Assembly (NCBI GenBank): GCA_964389205.1 | Contig: CAYMDH010000013.1 | Span: forward strand, 17,099 to 81,098 | DNA from: Leptobacterium sp964389205 | Lineage (GTDB): Bacteria; Bacteroidota; Bacteroidia; Flavobacteriales; Flavobacteriaceae | DNA length: 64,000 nucleotides | Reading direction: 5' to 3' | Shown here: positions 44,147 through 53,047 of the stretch, in pieces | Layout of the letters: every line of letters begins with the position of its first letter | Position numbering within the stretch: position 1 is the stretch's first letter | The notes under the pieces: model-generated | The model's database searches: none | What the model saw: only the letters and a program-made list of their open reading frames with translations | Told to the model about the DNA's origin: nothing | Program-made: the position numbers and the translations under genes

Positions 44147-45205
44147 GTGAAGATACACGAAAAATACATAAATCGCTGTATAGAATTAGCTAAAAATGGC
44201 CTTTTTGCTGCAATGCCTAATCCATCTGTAGGTGCTGTTATTACGCATAATGGAGAAATTATTGGGGAAGGTTATACGAGCCCTTATGGAGGTTTTCATG
44301 CTGAAGTAAATGCTATCAATGCAGTTACTTCTCAAAAACTTTTAAAAAACGCTACGTTATATGTAAGCCTTGAACCTTGTAGCCATTATGGGAAGACTCC
44401 TCCTTGTAGTGATCTTATTATAAAAAAAGGAATTAAAAACGTAGTTATTGGATGTATTGATCCTTTTTCTAAAGTAGCAGGGCGAGGTATAAAAAAATTG
44501 AAAGATGCTGGTTGTAATGTAACTCTTGGCATTCTTAAAGAAGAATGTGAAAGAGTCAATAAACGTTTTTTTACCTACCATACAAAGCAACGTCCTTATA
44601 TTATTTTAAAATGGGCAGAGAGTTTAGATGGCTATATTGGCAAAAATAAAAACACGAAAATTTCTACAGCAGCACCTTTATGGATTACAAATTCTTATTC
44701 TAGACAACTTGTTCATAAATGGAGAGCGGAAGAACAAGGGATATTAGTAGGTACAAATACTGTCATAAATGACAATCCTAAATTAAATACTAGAGACTGG
44801 TATGGCAAAAATCCTTTGCGAATTATTCTTGATGCAAAGAATAGAATTCCAACAGATTATGCTATTTATAATTCTGATATTCCAACAATGATTGTATCAG
44901 ATAGCACATCTACTGAAAACACATCAAGTGCAAATGCTATTATTAAAGAAAAAATTGATTTTTCTCAGAAAATAGCATCTCAGCTATCATCTATCTTGTA
45001 TAAGTATGAAATTCAAAGCATTATAGTTGAAGGAGGTTTGCAAACATTACAATCATTTATTGATGAATCACTTTGGGATGAAGCTCGAATTTTTATTGGG
45101 AACTCTTATTTAAATGGTGGCGTAAAAGCTCCTTATATAGAAGGCAAATTAAAATTGGAGGATTCCATATTAAATGATCATCTTAAAATAATAATGAATT
45201 CATGA
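44147..45205 (+). CDS. ribD: bifunctional riboflavin deaminase/reductase RibD
   Basis: RibD carries out the deamination and NADPH reduction steps of riboflavin synthesis. The 352-residue protein has an N-terminal zinc deaminase: NPSVGAVITHNGEIIGEGYT, HAEVNAINAV (zinc His and catalytic Glu), SLEPCSHYGKTPPC and DPFSKVAGRGIKKL. The C-terminal reductase has RPYIILKWAESLDGYIG, WRAEEQGILVGTNTVINDNP, PLRIILDAKNRIP and SIIVEGGLQTLQSFI. GTG at 44147 is preferred because the promoter box precedes it by 4 nt and gives the family start MKIHEKYINRCIELA. It overlaps the next gene by 4 nt. Confidence 0.94.
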   Translation: MKIHEKYINRCIELAKNGLFAAMPNPSVGAVITHNGEIIGEGYTSPYGGFHAEVNAINAVTSQKLLKNATLYVSLEPCSHYGKTPPCSDLIIKKGIKNVVIGCIDPFSKVAGRGIKKLKDAGCNVTLGILKEECERVNKRFFTYHTKQRPYIILKWAESLDGYIGKNKNTKISTAAPLWITNSYSRQLVHKWRAEEQGILVGTNTVINDNPKLNTRDWYGKNPLRIILDAKNRIPTDYAIYNSDIPTMIVSDSTSTENTSSANAIIKEKIDFSQKIASQLSSILYKYEIQSIIVEGGLQTLQSFIDESLWDEARIFIGNSYLNGGVKAPYIEGKLKLEDSILNDHLKIIMNS

Positions 45206-45819
45206 TAAAAAATATCATTTTTGATTTTGGAGATATTTTTATTGATCTCAACAAAACAGCTTCTATAGAGGTTATGAAATCTTATGGATTAATTGATGTA
45301 TCTGATGAAATGGATCAAACCAATAAACGTTACGAAAAAGGAAGCATTAGCACCAAAGAGTTTATTTCTTTTTATCAGGATCTTTTTCCAAATGTTCTTG
45401 AAGAAAACCTAATTGCTGCATGGAATGCTATTATTTTATTTTTTCCCGAACATCGATTAGAATTTATGGAAACATTAGCAAAAGATACATCGTACCGTCT
45501 TTTCTTATTAAGCAATACTAATGAATTACATATAAATAAAGTAAAAGAAAATATGGGGATTGAACGATATCGACGCTTTGAGAAATGTTTCGAAAAGTTT
45601 TATTTATCTCATGAAATTCATTTACGAAAACCCGATAAGGAGATTTACAATTACGTATTAGGTGAAAATAAATTAATAGCGGAAGAAACCTTATTTATAG
45701 ACGATACTAAAGAAAACACAATAGCAGTTACTAGTCTTGGTATAAAAACATGGAATTTAGTCCCTGAAAATGAAGATGTCATAGATTTATTCACTATAAA
45801 TAAAACCCTGTTCAATTGA
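45202..45819 (+). CDS. HAD family hydrolase (subfamily IA)
   Basis: This 205-residue protein has HAD motif I in IIFDFGDIFIDLNKT (nucleophile D), a helical cap of about 60 residues, motif II in LFLLSNTNELH, a conserved Lys in HLRKPDKEIY (motif III) and motif IV in TLFIDDTKENTIAV. In the YihX-like branch the usual DxD motif I reads D-x-G, as here, so it is a probable sugar-phosphate or nucleotide phosphatase of unknown substrate. It overlaps ribD by 4 nt (ATGA) and the next gene by 4 nt. RibD-pathway intermediates need a phosphatase, so a role in riboflavin synthesis is possible but unproved. Confidence 0.85.
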   Translation: MIKNIIFDFGDIFIDLNKTASIEVMKSYGLIDVSDEMDQTNKRYEKGSISTKEFISFYQDLFPNVLEENLIAAWNAIILFFPEHRLEFMETLAKDTSYRLFLLSNTNELHINKVKENMGIERYRRFEKCFEKFYLSHEIHLRKPDKEIYNYVLGENKLIAEETLFIDDTKENTIAVTSLGIKTWNLVPENEDVIDLFTINKTLFN

Positions 45820-46688
45820 CTTATCTCCTACTCAGCATTGTAATTTCAAGTTTATTATACATTGTATTCAAATTATTTGAACGTTTTAAGGTAAACAATC
45901 TACATGCTATTGTTGTAAATTATATAGTAGCTTCTTCCATTGGTTTTATATCTTTTAAAAAAGATTTTGAATACATAAACATTCCTGATAAGTTATGGTT
46001 TCCTGGAGCATTGTTTTTAGGCTTTTTATTTATTTCCGTTTTTAATTTAATGGCACTAACGTCTCAAAAGAATGGAATTTCCGTAGCTTCTGTGGCTAGC
46101 AAAATGTCTATTGTAATACCTGTTATTGTAGGGGTTCTTCTTTATAAAGATCAATTAGGAGTGATAAAGATAATAGGAATAATCATGGCTATTATTGCTG
46201 TATACTTAACTGCAACTAAAAACAATCATACTATTCAAAAGAAAAATCTTGTTTATCCTTTTATTTTGTTTCTTGGATCAGGTATTATAGATGCTACTTT
46301 AAAATATATACAAACAAAATTTGTGGGCGATGAAGAAACTCCTTTGTTTTCTGCTACTATTTTCTTCTGCGCTGGTAGTATTGGACTTTTTATTGTAGCG
46401 TACAAAAGTTTTTTTGGTAAACTAAAAATAACTACAAAAAGTATTATTGGAGGTATTGCATTGGGTATTCCAAATTACTTTTCTATCTATTATTTATTAA
46501 AAGCATTACAAAATGATTCTCTGAACAGCGCTACAATTTTTACCATAAATAATGTAGCCATTGTAATGCTTACTACGCTTTTAGGCATTTTATTGTTTAA
46601 AGAAAAGCTTATTCGAAAAAATTGGATCGGTATTATTATTGCTGTCCTCAGTATTTTTTTAGTAGCATCGTGTTCAAATAAAATATAG
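45816..46688 (+). CDS. EamA/DMT family membrane transporter
   Basis: This 290-residue protein is a ten-helix transporter of the drug/metabolite type, with two related halves: GISVASVASKMSIVIPVIVGVLLYK in the first and DSLNSATIFTINNVAIVMLTTLLGI in the second. The start is a TTG at 45816 that overlaps the HAD stop codon (TTGA), a common coupled arrangement. The substrate is unknown. A cysteine near the C-terminus (VASCSNKI) is not a lipobox because it is at the wrong end. The gene is in the run ribD-HAD-EamA-IMPACT. Confidence 0.85.
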   Translation: MTYLLLSIVISSLLYIVFKLFERFKVNNLHAIVVNYIVASSIGFISFKKDFEYINIPDKLWFPGALFLGFLFISVFNLMALTSQKNGISVASVASKMSIVIPVIVGVLLYKDQLGVIKIIGIIMAIIAVYLTATKNNHTIQKKNLVYPFILFLGSGIIDATLKYIQTKFVGDEETPLFSATIFFCAGSIGLFIVAYKSFFGKLKITTKSIIGGIALGIPNYFSIYYLLKALQNDSLNSATIFTINNVAIVMLTTLLGILLFKEKLIRKNWIGIIIAVLSIFLVASCSNKI

Positions 46689-46691
46689 AAT

Positions 46692-47306
46692 TTGGAAGAA
46701 AAAGATACTTATAATACCATAGAAAAAAAATCTGATGTTATTCTTTTTAAAGATAAGAATAGTAAGTTCTATGGATATGCCTTCCCTATTACTACTATTG
46801 AAGATGTAAAAAAACATATAAATACCTTAAAGAAAGAACATAATAACGCCAGACATTGGTGTTATGCTTGGCAATTAGGTACAGATCCCGTTACATACAG
46901 ATCAAATGATGATGGAGAACCAAATGGTAGTGCAGGACCTCCTATATATGGTCAAATAAAATCTTTCGAAGTTACTAATGTATTAATTGTTGTCGTTCGA
47001 TATTTTGGAGGTGTAAAATTAGGAGTTGGCGGATTGATAAGTGCATACAAGAATGCAGCGAAAATGACACTAGAATCTTCTCGAATTATTGAAAAAACGA
47101 TTGATCTATTATATGAAATTACGTTTGATTATAAGAATATGAATAAAATAATGAGAATTATTAAAGAAAAAAATATAAAGATTCATAGTCAAAAAATGGA
47201 ACTTGATTGCAAAATAATCATAGCAGTTAGGAGAAAAATTTCAGTACAAATCGTCGGAATTTTTGAAGCAATTTTTGAAGTGAATGTAAAAAAGATTACT
47301 TCTTGA
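46692..47306 (+). CDS. IMPACT/YigZ family protein
   Basis: This 204-residue protein has the IMPACT (YigZ-like) N-terminal domain: SKFYGYAFPITTIEDVKKHI, NARHWCYAWQLG, NDDGEPNGSAGPPIYGQI and LIVVVRYFGGVKLGVGGLI (the F-G-G-x-K-L-G-x-G-G-L hallmark, about 101-112). A ferredoxin-like C-terminal domain follows. YigZ proteins bind nucleic acid, and the eukaryotic relative IMPACT regulates Gcn2; bacterial function is uncertain. The start is TTG at 46692. It ends 5 nt from the convergent thioesterase gene. Confidence 0.92.
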   Translation: MEEKDTYNTIEKKSDVILFKDKNSKFYGYAFPITTIEDVKKHINTLKKEHNNARHWCYAWQLGTDPVTYRSNDDGEPNGSAGPPIYGQIKSFEVTNVLIVVVRYFGGVKLGVGGLISAYKNAAKMTLESSRIIEKTIDLLYEITFDYKNMNKIMRIIKEKNIKIHSQKMELDCKIIIAVRRKISVQIVGIFEAIFEVNVKKITS

Positions 47307-47311
47307 AAATT

Positions 47312-47713
47312 TTATCTTTTTAATTTGTCAAAAATATAATCTGGGCATTTCATTGGTCTTCCAGTTTTCATATTTATAAATGCTAAAATTGTATTTCCTG
47401 TAGTAATAATCTGGTTATTTTCGTCACGTATTTCATAGTCAAATTCTATCTTGACTGAGGGTGCCTTTGAAAGGGTCGTTTTTATCGATAAAAGATCATC
47501 GTACTTTGCCGATTTTACAAAATTCAACTGAATTGATATTACCGGAAGCATAACACCGTTTTCTTCCATTGAACGATAAGAAATGCCCAAACTTCGCAAC
47601 CATTCAATCCTTCCTAACTCCAGAAACTGCGGGTAATTCCCATGATACACTACTCCCATTTGATCTGTTTCACCATAACGAACCCGTACTTTTATTTCAT
47701 GTGATTTTTTCAT
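47312..47713 (-). CDS. acyl-CoA thioesterase, YbgC/FcbJ type
   Basis: This 133-residue single hotdog-domain thioesterase has the active-site region VRVRYGETDQMGVVYHGNYPQF (in part; catalytic Asp in the E-T-D-Q-M-G-V-V-Y-H motif, about residues 15-24). GRIEWLRSLGISYRSMEENG and LPVISIQLNFVKSAKYDD follow. This family hydrolyses short or medium acyl-CoA esters. It is a second, distant thioesterase besides the one at the start of the window. It is monocistronic, divergent from dnaA. Confidence 0.92.
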   Translation of the reverse strand: MKKSHEIKVRVRYGETDQMGVVYHGNYPQFLELGRIEWLRSLGISYRSMEENGVMLPVISIQLNFVKSAKYDDLLSIKTTLSKAPSVKIEFDYEIRDENNQIITTGNTILAFINMKTGRPMKCPDYIFDKLKR

Positions 47714-47915
47714 AAATTTAAAGATATTTCCTTATATTAAGAACTTGTAAATTAATTGTTAACAAGCATGCGAAAAAAAAACCGAAAATTAAAGCCCTTT
47801 TACATTTTTTTTTTCAATTTTTTGTTCACATATTTGTTCTACCTAAAAAATGGGAGTAATACTATCAAGTATGCTTCTAAAAATGCTAACCTAACAAACT
47901 AAAAATATACGCGGA

Positions 47916-49343
47916 ATGAACATGACTGCAGAATCTGTATGGGGAAATTGTCTATCATTTATTAAAGATAATATACAACCGCAAGCCTATAAAACATGGT
48001 TCGAGCCTATTAAGTCTGTTAAGCTTAGTGAAAACTCATTGAGCATACAAGTTCCCAGTAAATTTTTTTATGAGTGGCTAGAAGAACATTATGTAAAGCT
48101 ACTAAAAGTTGCTTTAACTAGAGAATTAGGAGAGAATGCGCGTTTAGTGTATGTAATTAGAATGGAAAACACTTATGGAAATAAGCAACCATTCACCGAA
48201 AAAATTCCTAGCAGTAATCGTTCTAACCTAATGCCACAAGAATTAGATGTCCCTGTAAAAAATAAAAGTCCTGAATTGAAAAATCCATTTGTGATTCCAG
48301 GAATCAGGAATATCAAAATTGAATCGCAATTAAATCCAAGTTATAATTTTGAAAATTTCTTAGAAGGAGATTCTAATAGATTGGCTCGATCTGCAGGTTT
48401 AGCTGTAGCCAATAAACCAGGAGGTACTTCTTTTAATCCATTATTAATTTTTGGTGGTGTTGGTTTAGGGAAAACACATTTGGCCCATGCTATAGGTGTA
48501 GATATAAAAGATAAATATCCTGAAAAAACAGTTCTTTATATATCTGCTGAAAAGTTTACACAACAGTATATAGAATCAGTAAAGAAGAATACGCGAAATG
48601 ATTTTATTCATTTTTATCAACTCATCGATATTTTAATAATAGATGATGTTCAATTCTTTTCTGGTAAAACAGGAACTCAAGATGTATTCTTTCATATTTT
48701 CAATCATTTACATCAAAACGGAAAGCAAGTAATACTTACTTCTGATAAAGCTCCTGTTGATATGCAAGATATCGAACAGCGACTATTGTCTAGATTTAAA
48801 TGGGGATTGTCTGCAGAATTGCAAAGCCCAGATTACGAAACACGTATTTCCATTTTAAATAATAAATTATACAGAGATGGAGTAGAAATGCCTGAAGAGA
48901 TTATTGAATATGTCGCTAAGAACATTAAAACAAATGTTCGTGAATTAGAAGGTGCTATTATTTCTTTAATCGCTCAATCTTCATTCAATAAAAAAGAAGT
49001 AACATTAGAGTTAGCCACTCAAATTGTTGAGAAATTTGTAAAAAATACAAAAAGAGAAGTTTCTATAGATTATATTCAAAAAGTTGTTTCAGATTACTTT
49101 CAAATGGATGTGGCTACGCTTCAATCCAAAACAAGAAAAAGACATATTGTTCAAGCACGTCAATTAGCAATGTTTTTTGCAAAGAAATTTACAAAAGCAT
49201 CGTTAGCCAGTATTGGATCGCAAATAGGAAGAAGAGATCATGCAACCGTATTACACGCTTGTAAAACTGTTGATAATCTAGCAGAAACTGATAAGCAGTT
49301 TAGAAAATATATAGAAGATTTAACAAAGAAAATATCTCAATAA
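47916..49343 (+). CDS. dnaA: chromosomal replication initiator protein DnaA
   Basis: DnaA binds origin DnaA boxes and opens the duplex. The 475-residue protein has domain I (SVWGNCLSFIKDNIQPQAYKTW), an AAA+ domain with Walker A GGVGLGKT (180-187), Walker B ILIIDDVQFF and sensor 1 VILTSDKAP, and a C-terminal DNA-binding helix-turn-helix with the signature RRDHATVLHACK. The start may be the first ATG (47916) or the second (47922). No dnaN or DnaA-box cluster lies nearby; one near-match TTGTTCACA occurs about 90 nt upstream. Confidence 0.97.
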   Translation: MNMTAESVWGNCLSFIKDNIQPQAYKTWFEPIKSVKLSENSLSIQVPSKFFYEWLEEHYVKLLKVALTRELGENARLVYVIRMENTYGNKQPFTEKIPSSNRSNLMPQELDVPVKNKSPELKNPFVIPGIRNIKIESQLNPSYNFENFLEGDSNRLARSAGLAVANKPGGTSFNPLLIFGGVGLGKTHLAHAIGVDIKDKYPEKTVLYISAEKFTQQYIESVKKNTRNDFIHFYQLIDILIIDDVQFFSGKTGTQDVFFHIFNHLHQNGKQVILTSDKAPVDMQDIEQRLLSRFKWGLSAELQSPDYETRISILNNKLYRDGVEMPEEIIEYVAKNIKTNVRELEGAIISLIAQSSFNKKEVTLELATQIVEKFVKNTKREVSIDYIQKVVSDYFQMDVATLQSKTRKRHIVQARQLAMFFAKKFTKASLASIGSQIGRRDHATVLHACKTVDNLAETDKQFRKYIEDLTKKISQ

Positions 49344-49356
49344 CCCCCCCTATAGT

Positions 49357-49815
49357 ATGAAAACTAGCATCCTCATGGTGTGCTTAGGGAATATTTGCAG
49401 ATCTCCCTTGGCAGAAGGAATTTTAAAATCTAAAGTAGATGCTACAACTTACTTTATAGACTCTGCTGGAACAGGTGGATTTCATATAGGTAGTCTTCCA
49501 GATAAGAGATCTATTAGCATTGCAAAAAAAAATCATCTAGATATTACAGATCAAAAGTGCAGGCAATTTACTGTAGCAGATTTTGATCGTTTTGATTATA
49601 TCTATGTTATGGACAATAGTAATTATCAAGATGTCATTGATTTAGCTAGAAACGATGTAGATAAAAGCAAAGTTACTTTAATTTTAGATCCAATTTTCCC
49701 AGGAGAAAACGTAGATGTCCCAGACCCATACTATGGAGGAGGTCAAGGATTTGATACTGTTTATAAAATGCTAGACGAAGCATGTGATCTCATTGCCAAT
49801 AAGTTAGAAAAATAA
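49357..49815 (+). CDS. low-molecular-weight protein-tyrosine phosphatase
   Basis: This 152-residue enzyme has the P-loop VCLGNICRSPLAEG (C-x5-R-S, about 8-21) and the acid loop VPDPYYGGGQGFDTVY with the catalytic Asp. It dephosphorylates tyrosine phosphate on unknown proteins, in some bacteria a capsule or kinase target. Length is normal. It starts 13 nt after dnaA, and the two could be co-transcribed. The SAM methyltransferase gene lies 88 nt downstream. Confidence 0.92.
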   Translation: MKTSILMVCLGNICRSPLAEGILKSKVDATTYFIDSAGTGGFHIGSLPDKRSISIAKKNHLDITDQKCRQFTVADFDRFDYIYVMDNSNYQDVIDLARNDVDKSKVTLILDPIFPGENVDVPDPYYGGGQGFDTVYKMLDEACDLIANKLEK

Positions 49816-49903
49816 TACTTTACTTCCATAATACTAATTAAGATCTTATTTGATTCTTACAGTATATTATAAATTAATTTTATCTTTAGCAAAACATCGA
49901 TAA

Positions 49904-50632
49904 ATGCCTGAACCCAATATAGAATTAGGGAAACTGTATCTCATACCTACAACACTAGGAGACAATGAACCTTTAGAAGTATTGCCTATTTCTATTAAAA
50001 GAGTTATTGAGCAAGTAAACACATATATTGCAGAAAATGAAAAAGCTGCAAGGCGCTTCATAAAAAAAGTTAGTTCTGGAAAATCACAATCCAGTTTAAC
50101 CTTCCAACTCTTAAATAAGTTTACAGATACAATTGAAATTCAATCTTATTTAAATCCTTGTTTAGAGGGGAGAAACATAGGTTTGATGTCTGATGCTGGG
50201 TGTCCAGGAGTTGCAGATCCCGGAGCAGATGTAATACGTTTAGCGCATGCCAAAAATATCAAGGTTGTTCCTTTAGTAGGGCCTTCTTCTATAATAATGG
50301 CTATGATGGCTAGTGGAATGAATGGTCAAAACTTTGCTTTTAATGGGTATCTTCCTATCGATAAATCTGAAAGGAAATCTCAAATTAAAAAACTAGAGAA
50401 GAGGTCTTTAGAACTAAATCAATCTCAAATTTTTATCGAAACTCCTTATCGTAATGACAAACTCTTACAAGACTTTAAATCATACTTAAATGATACCACA
50501 AGTTTATGTATTGCCTGTGATATAACACTACCAACTGAGTATATAAAAACACAATCTATCAAAGATTGGAAGGGTTATCAACAGGTAGATTTACACAAAC
50601 GGCCTTCAATTTTTATAATTCATAAAAGTTAA
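49904..50632 (+). CDS. SAM-dependent methyltransferase, RsmI/tetrapyrrole-methylase superfamily
   Basis: This 242-residue protein has the tetrapyrrole methylase fold. It starts IELGKLYLIPTTLGDNEPLEVLP and contains NIGLMSDAGCPGVADPGADVIRLAH (in part) and VVPLVGPSSIIMAMMASGMNGQNFAFNGYLP, with the S-x-L/I-M-A-S-G-x-x-G-Q segment. RsmI methylates the 2'-O of C1402 in 16S rRNA. This form is a short Bacteroidota branch, so the exact target is uncertain. It ends at a bidirectional terminator before the convergent lysozyme-like gene. Confidence 0.85.
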   Translation: MPEPNIELGKLYLIPTTLGDNEPLEVLPISIKRVIEQVNTYIAENEKAARRFIKKVSSGKSQSSLTFQLLNKFTDTIEIQSYLNPCLEGRNIGLMSDAGCPGVADPGADVIRLAHAKNIKVVPLVGPSSIIMAMMASGMNGQNFAFNGYLPIDKSERKSQIKKLEKRSLELNQSQIFIETPYRNDKLLQDFKSYLNDTTSLCIACDITLPTEYIKTQSIKDWKGYQQVDLHKRPSIFIIHKS

Positions 50633-50665
50633 AAAATCCCCTACTATTTTAAAGTAGAGGATTTT
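50633..50665. terminator. bidirectional terminator between the SAM methyltransferase and lysozyme-like genes
   Basis: AAAATCC followed by CTACT (50633-50645) pairs with AGTAG and GGATTTT (50653-50665) with one central mismatch and an A/T loop. A-run and T-run flank it, so it works on both strands. It begins at the stop codon of the methyltransferase gene. Confidence 0.85.
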
Positions 50666-50694
50666 ATAATTCTTTGTATTATTTTAATTTTACA

Positions 50695-51336
50695 TTAAAT
50701 TTTAGCTGCTTTTGCCCTCCGTTCAGGAAATATATGCGAAGTATCATATCCAGAGAATTTCTTCATATAATATTCTATAGACACTTCATTCGCATCTTTG
50801 AATACATTTTGTCCTCTAGATTTCAGGTATTTCTTGACATTTCCAGCGCCTCCTAAATGAGCTGCTGCTAAAAGTCCAGACTCTGTAATCAATACACCAT
50901 TTATTTTAAAACCAACAAAGTTTTTTATTTCACGCCTTAATATCCATTTATTTCTAGATATGTTGGCAATAAACGCTTGTTCTTGAAGTTTAGGGTTATT
51001 GAGGAATAGGCTCTTATTATAGACACCTAACATCTTCAATGTTGAAGATCCAAATTGATATTTACCTAAATATCCAAGGTAATTGGTTATAAAATAATTC
51101 CCACTAGATTCTTTAAAAGCCAATGCTTCTTTAAATCCAATGAAAGATTTTCCTAAAAATGGAGGTTGAGTTACTAATAATTGGGGCGATTTGGGATTTC
51201 TGTCCACCGTATATATTAACGATTCTTTTACTAAATAATTCTCATGAACGTAGACCTTTTTTTTATAAGTAAAGCCTAAACTTATCATTACCACTGCAGC
51301 AATTAAAATTATTAATTTTAATACTCCTTTTCTCAT
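50695..51336 (-). CDS. lysozyme/transglycosylase-like exported protein
   Basis: This 213-residue protein has an N-terminal hydrophobic segment (about 6-24) acting as a signal or anchor. A lysozyme-like region follows at about 66-195, with FKEALAFKESSGNYFITNYL and GYLGKYQFGSSTLKMLG (E, S/T and the G-K-Y-Q-F-G motif of phage-type and soluble transglycosylase folds), LITESGLLAAAHLGGAGN and VKKYLKSRGQ. The likely activity is cleavage of peptidoglycan glycan strands in the periplasm. It lies opposite mltG with a 140-nt gap and has its own promoter. Confidence 0.72.
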   Translation of the reverse strand: MRKGVLKLIILIAAVVMISLGFTYKKKVYVHENYLVKESLIYTVDRNPKSPQLLVTQPPFLGKSFIGFKEALAFKESSGNYFITNYLGYLGKYQFGSSTLKMLGVYNKSLFLNNPKLQEQAFIANISRNKWILRREIKNFVGFKINGVLITESGLLAAAHLGGAGNVKKYLKSRGQNVFKDANEVSIEYYMKKFSGYDTSHIFPERRAKAAKI

Positions 51337-51405
51337 AAAATTTGTTTTCTTTAAGATTTACATTGGTCGGTTTTGTCGAACCTATAACTTAAAAATTACA
51401 GAGCG

Positions 51406-51434
51406 CAAAGATACTTCTTTTCTTGACTCTTCAA
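51406..51434 (-). promoter_or_regulatory. promoter of the lysozyme-like gene (TTG-N18-TATCTTTG)
   Basis: Minus-strand TATCTTTG (51406-51413) is preceded, after 18 nt, by TTG (51432-51434). Both elements and their spacing fit the Bacteroidota promoter. It gives a leader of about 65 nt. Confidence 0.65.
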
Positions 51435-51476
51435 ATTCTATTCGTTAAATTACTTTTAAATCTGGCTAAAGTGTAC

Positions 51477-52520
51477 TTATCTTCTTACACCTTTTTTATT
51501 TAACCATCTGATATACTGGTGTTTATTAGCGTTATGTTGTGCTAGCGTTTTGGCGAATTTATGGTATCCAAAATTGCTAATATCAGCAACAAAGAACAAA
51601 TAGTCATGCGTTTCAGCATTCAATACAGCTTCTATTGCTGAAATATCTGGCATAGAAATTGGCCCAGGAGGTACTCCTGCATATTTGTAAGTATTGTAAG
51701 GGGAATCTAATTCTAGATCTTTATAAAGAACTCGTTTTATTACTTTGTCAAAATCTCCAGAATGTCTTCTTATAGCATATATTACAGTAGGGTCTGCTTG
51801 CAATAGCATATTTTGTTTCAATCTGTTTAAATATAATCCTGCTACTCTTGGTCTTTCATCTATTTTTTTACTTTCTTCATGAACAATAGCTGCCAATGAC
51901 ATTACTTCAAGTTCTGAGAGTCCAGCTTTTTTTGCTTTATTAACTCGATCTGAATTCCAAAATCGTTTGTATTCCTTCAACATTTTCTCTCTAAACTGAG
52001 TTGCTGAAGTATTCCAAAAAAACTCATAGCTATTCGGTAAAAACATAGCCAATGAAGTATCTGTTGTAAATTCATTTTTGGTAAAAAATTCTGTAGATCG
52101 AAATGCAGTAATTAAAGAAACACTATCTGCTTCTATTTGGTTTGATATTCTACCTGCCAATTCTTCTAAGGTGTTCTGATTATTAAAAGTTACTTTAACA
52201 GCTATATTTCTACTTCTTAGAGAATTGATAATTTCATTATTATTCATCCCTTTCTTAATAGCGTATTTTCCAGCTTTTATATTTGTAGAATATCCTTTTC
52301 TTTCAGCTACCATTGAAAAAGACTTTAAATCTTTTAATAAAGGGGTTAACTGCTCATTCACATTTTCAAATGTAGCATTCGTTGGTATAAATAAATATGC
52401 TTCATCATTTGAAAAAGCAGTATTGGGTGTGAAAATGGCATTGTAGATTTTATATACGAAAACACCTCCAACTACAATACCTAGCAATGCGATAATCAAA
52501 ATAATTTTACGTAAGTACAT
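51477..52520 (-). CDS. mltG: endolytic murein transglycosylase MltG
   Basis: MltG cuts nascent peptidoglycan strands and helps set their length. The 347-residue protein has an N-terminal membrane anchor (about 7-27) and the YceG-like domain: NEAYLFIPTNATFENVNEQL, GKYAIKKGMNNNEIINSLRS, the catalytic Glu in LAAIVHEESKKIDERPRVAG (about 220-239), LQADPTVIYAIRR and YNTYKYAGVPPGPISMPD. It is 2 nt from the GNAT gene upstream and so shares a transcript with dapF and the GNAT gene, another link to cell-wall synthesis. Confidence 0.95.
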   Translation of the reverse strand: MYLRKIILIIALLGIVVGGVFVYKIYNAIFTPNTAFSNDEAYLFIPTNATFENVNEQLTPLLKDLKSFSMVAERKGYSTNIKAGKYAIKKGMNNNEIINSLRSRNIAVKVTFNNQNTLEELAGRISNQIEADSVSLITAFRSTEFFTKNEFTTDTSLAMFLPNSYEFFWNTSATQFREKMLKEYKRFWNSDRVNKAKKAGLSELEVMSLAAIVHEESKKIDERPRVAGLYLNRLKQNMLLQADPTVIYAIRRHSGDFDKVIKRVLYKDLELDSPYNTYKYAGVPPGPISMPDISAIEAVLNAETHDYLFFVADISNFGYHKFAKTLAQHNANKHQYIRWLNKKGVRR

Positions 52521-52522
52521 AT

Positions 52523-53047
52523 TTATTTGTTTATTTTTTGAAATAAAATTTCATCAAAATACTTCCCTCCTATATAATTCCATTCTTTTTTAAACCCTAT
52601 TTCTTCAAAGCCTAAATTTGAAAATAGACGAATGCTCGGTGTATTATTTGCGCTAATATTAGCATATAATTGATGTAATTTTAAATGATGAAAAGCATAC
52701 TTGATTAATAAATCTAATGCTTCTGTTCCTACCCCTTTCTTTCTATTTCCTTCTTCCAAAACTATAATACCTACTCCTGCTCTATTATTTTTTGGATCAA
52801 AATCAAATAAATCTACAAAACCCATTAACTTTTCATCATAACCTGAAATTACCAATCGGAGTTGTTTTACTTCATAAATATCTTTATGTGCATTATCCAA
52901 ATATTGCTTAAGTACATATCTTGAATAAGGTGTTTGTGTTTCACTAACCTCCCAAACAGATTCATCATTTTCTAATACATATAAAAAATCTAAATCATCT
53001 GCCTCCAGTGCTCTTAAAAAAATAGTATTTCCTTTTAGCGTTAACAT
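52523..53047 (-). CDS. GNAT family N-acetyltransferase (RimJ/RimL-like)
   Basis: This 174-residue protein has the RimJ/RimL style of GNAT fold: FLRALEADDLDFLYVLENDESVWEVSE (in part), LMGFVDLFDFDPKNNRAGVGIIV and the acetyl-CoA site LEEGNRKKGVGTEALDLLIKYAF (R-K-K-G-V-G-T, about 103-109). It ends with NTPSIRLFSNLGFEEIGFKK. The substrate, possibly a protein N-terminus or a small amine, is unknown. It overlaps dapF by 7 nt and ends 2 nt before mltG, so dapF-GNAT-mltG is one unit. Confidence 0.9.
   Translation of the reverse strand: MLTLKGNTIFLRALEADDLDFLYVLENDESVWEVSETQTPYSRYVLKQYLDNAHKDIYEVKQLRLVISGYDEKLMGFVDLFDFDPKNNRAGVGIIVLEEGNRKKGVGTEALDLLIKYAFHHLKLHQLYANISANNTPSIRLFSNLGFEEIGFKKEWNYIGGKYFDEILFQKINK

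Noticed and set aside
47714..47915. Possible replication origin upstream of dnaA
   Set aside because: Only one near-match to a DnaA box (TTGTTCACA, with mismatches to TTATNCACA) was seen, and there is no cluster of boxes or dnaN neighbour. Origins in this group are often not next to dnaA.
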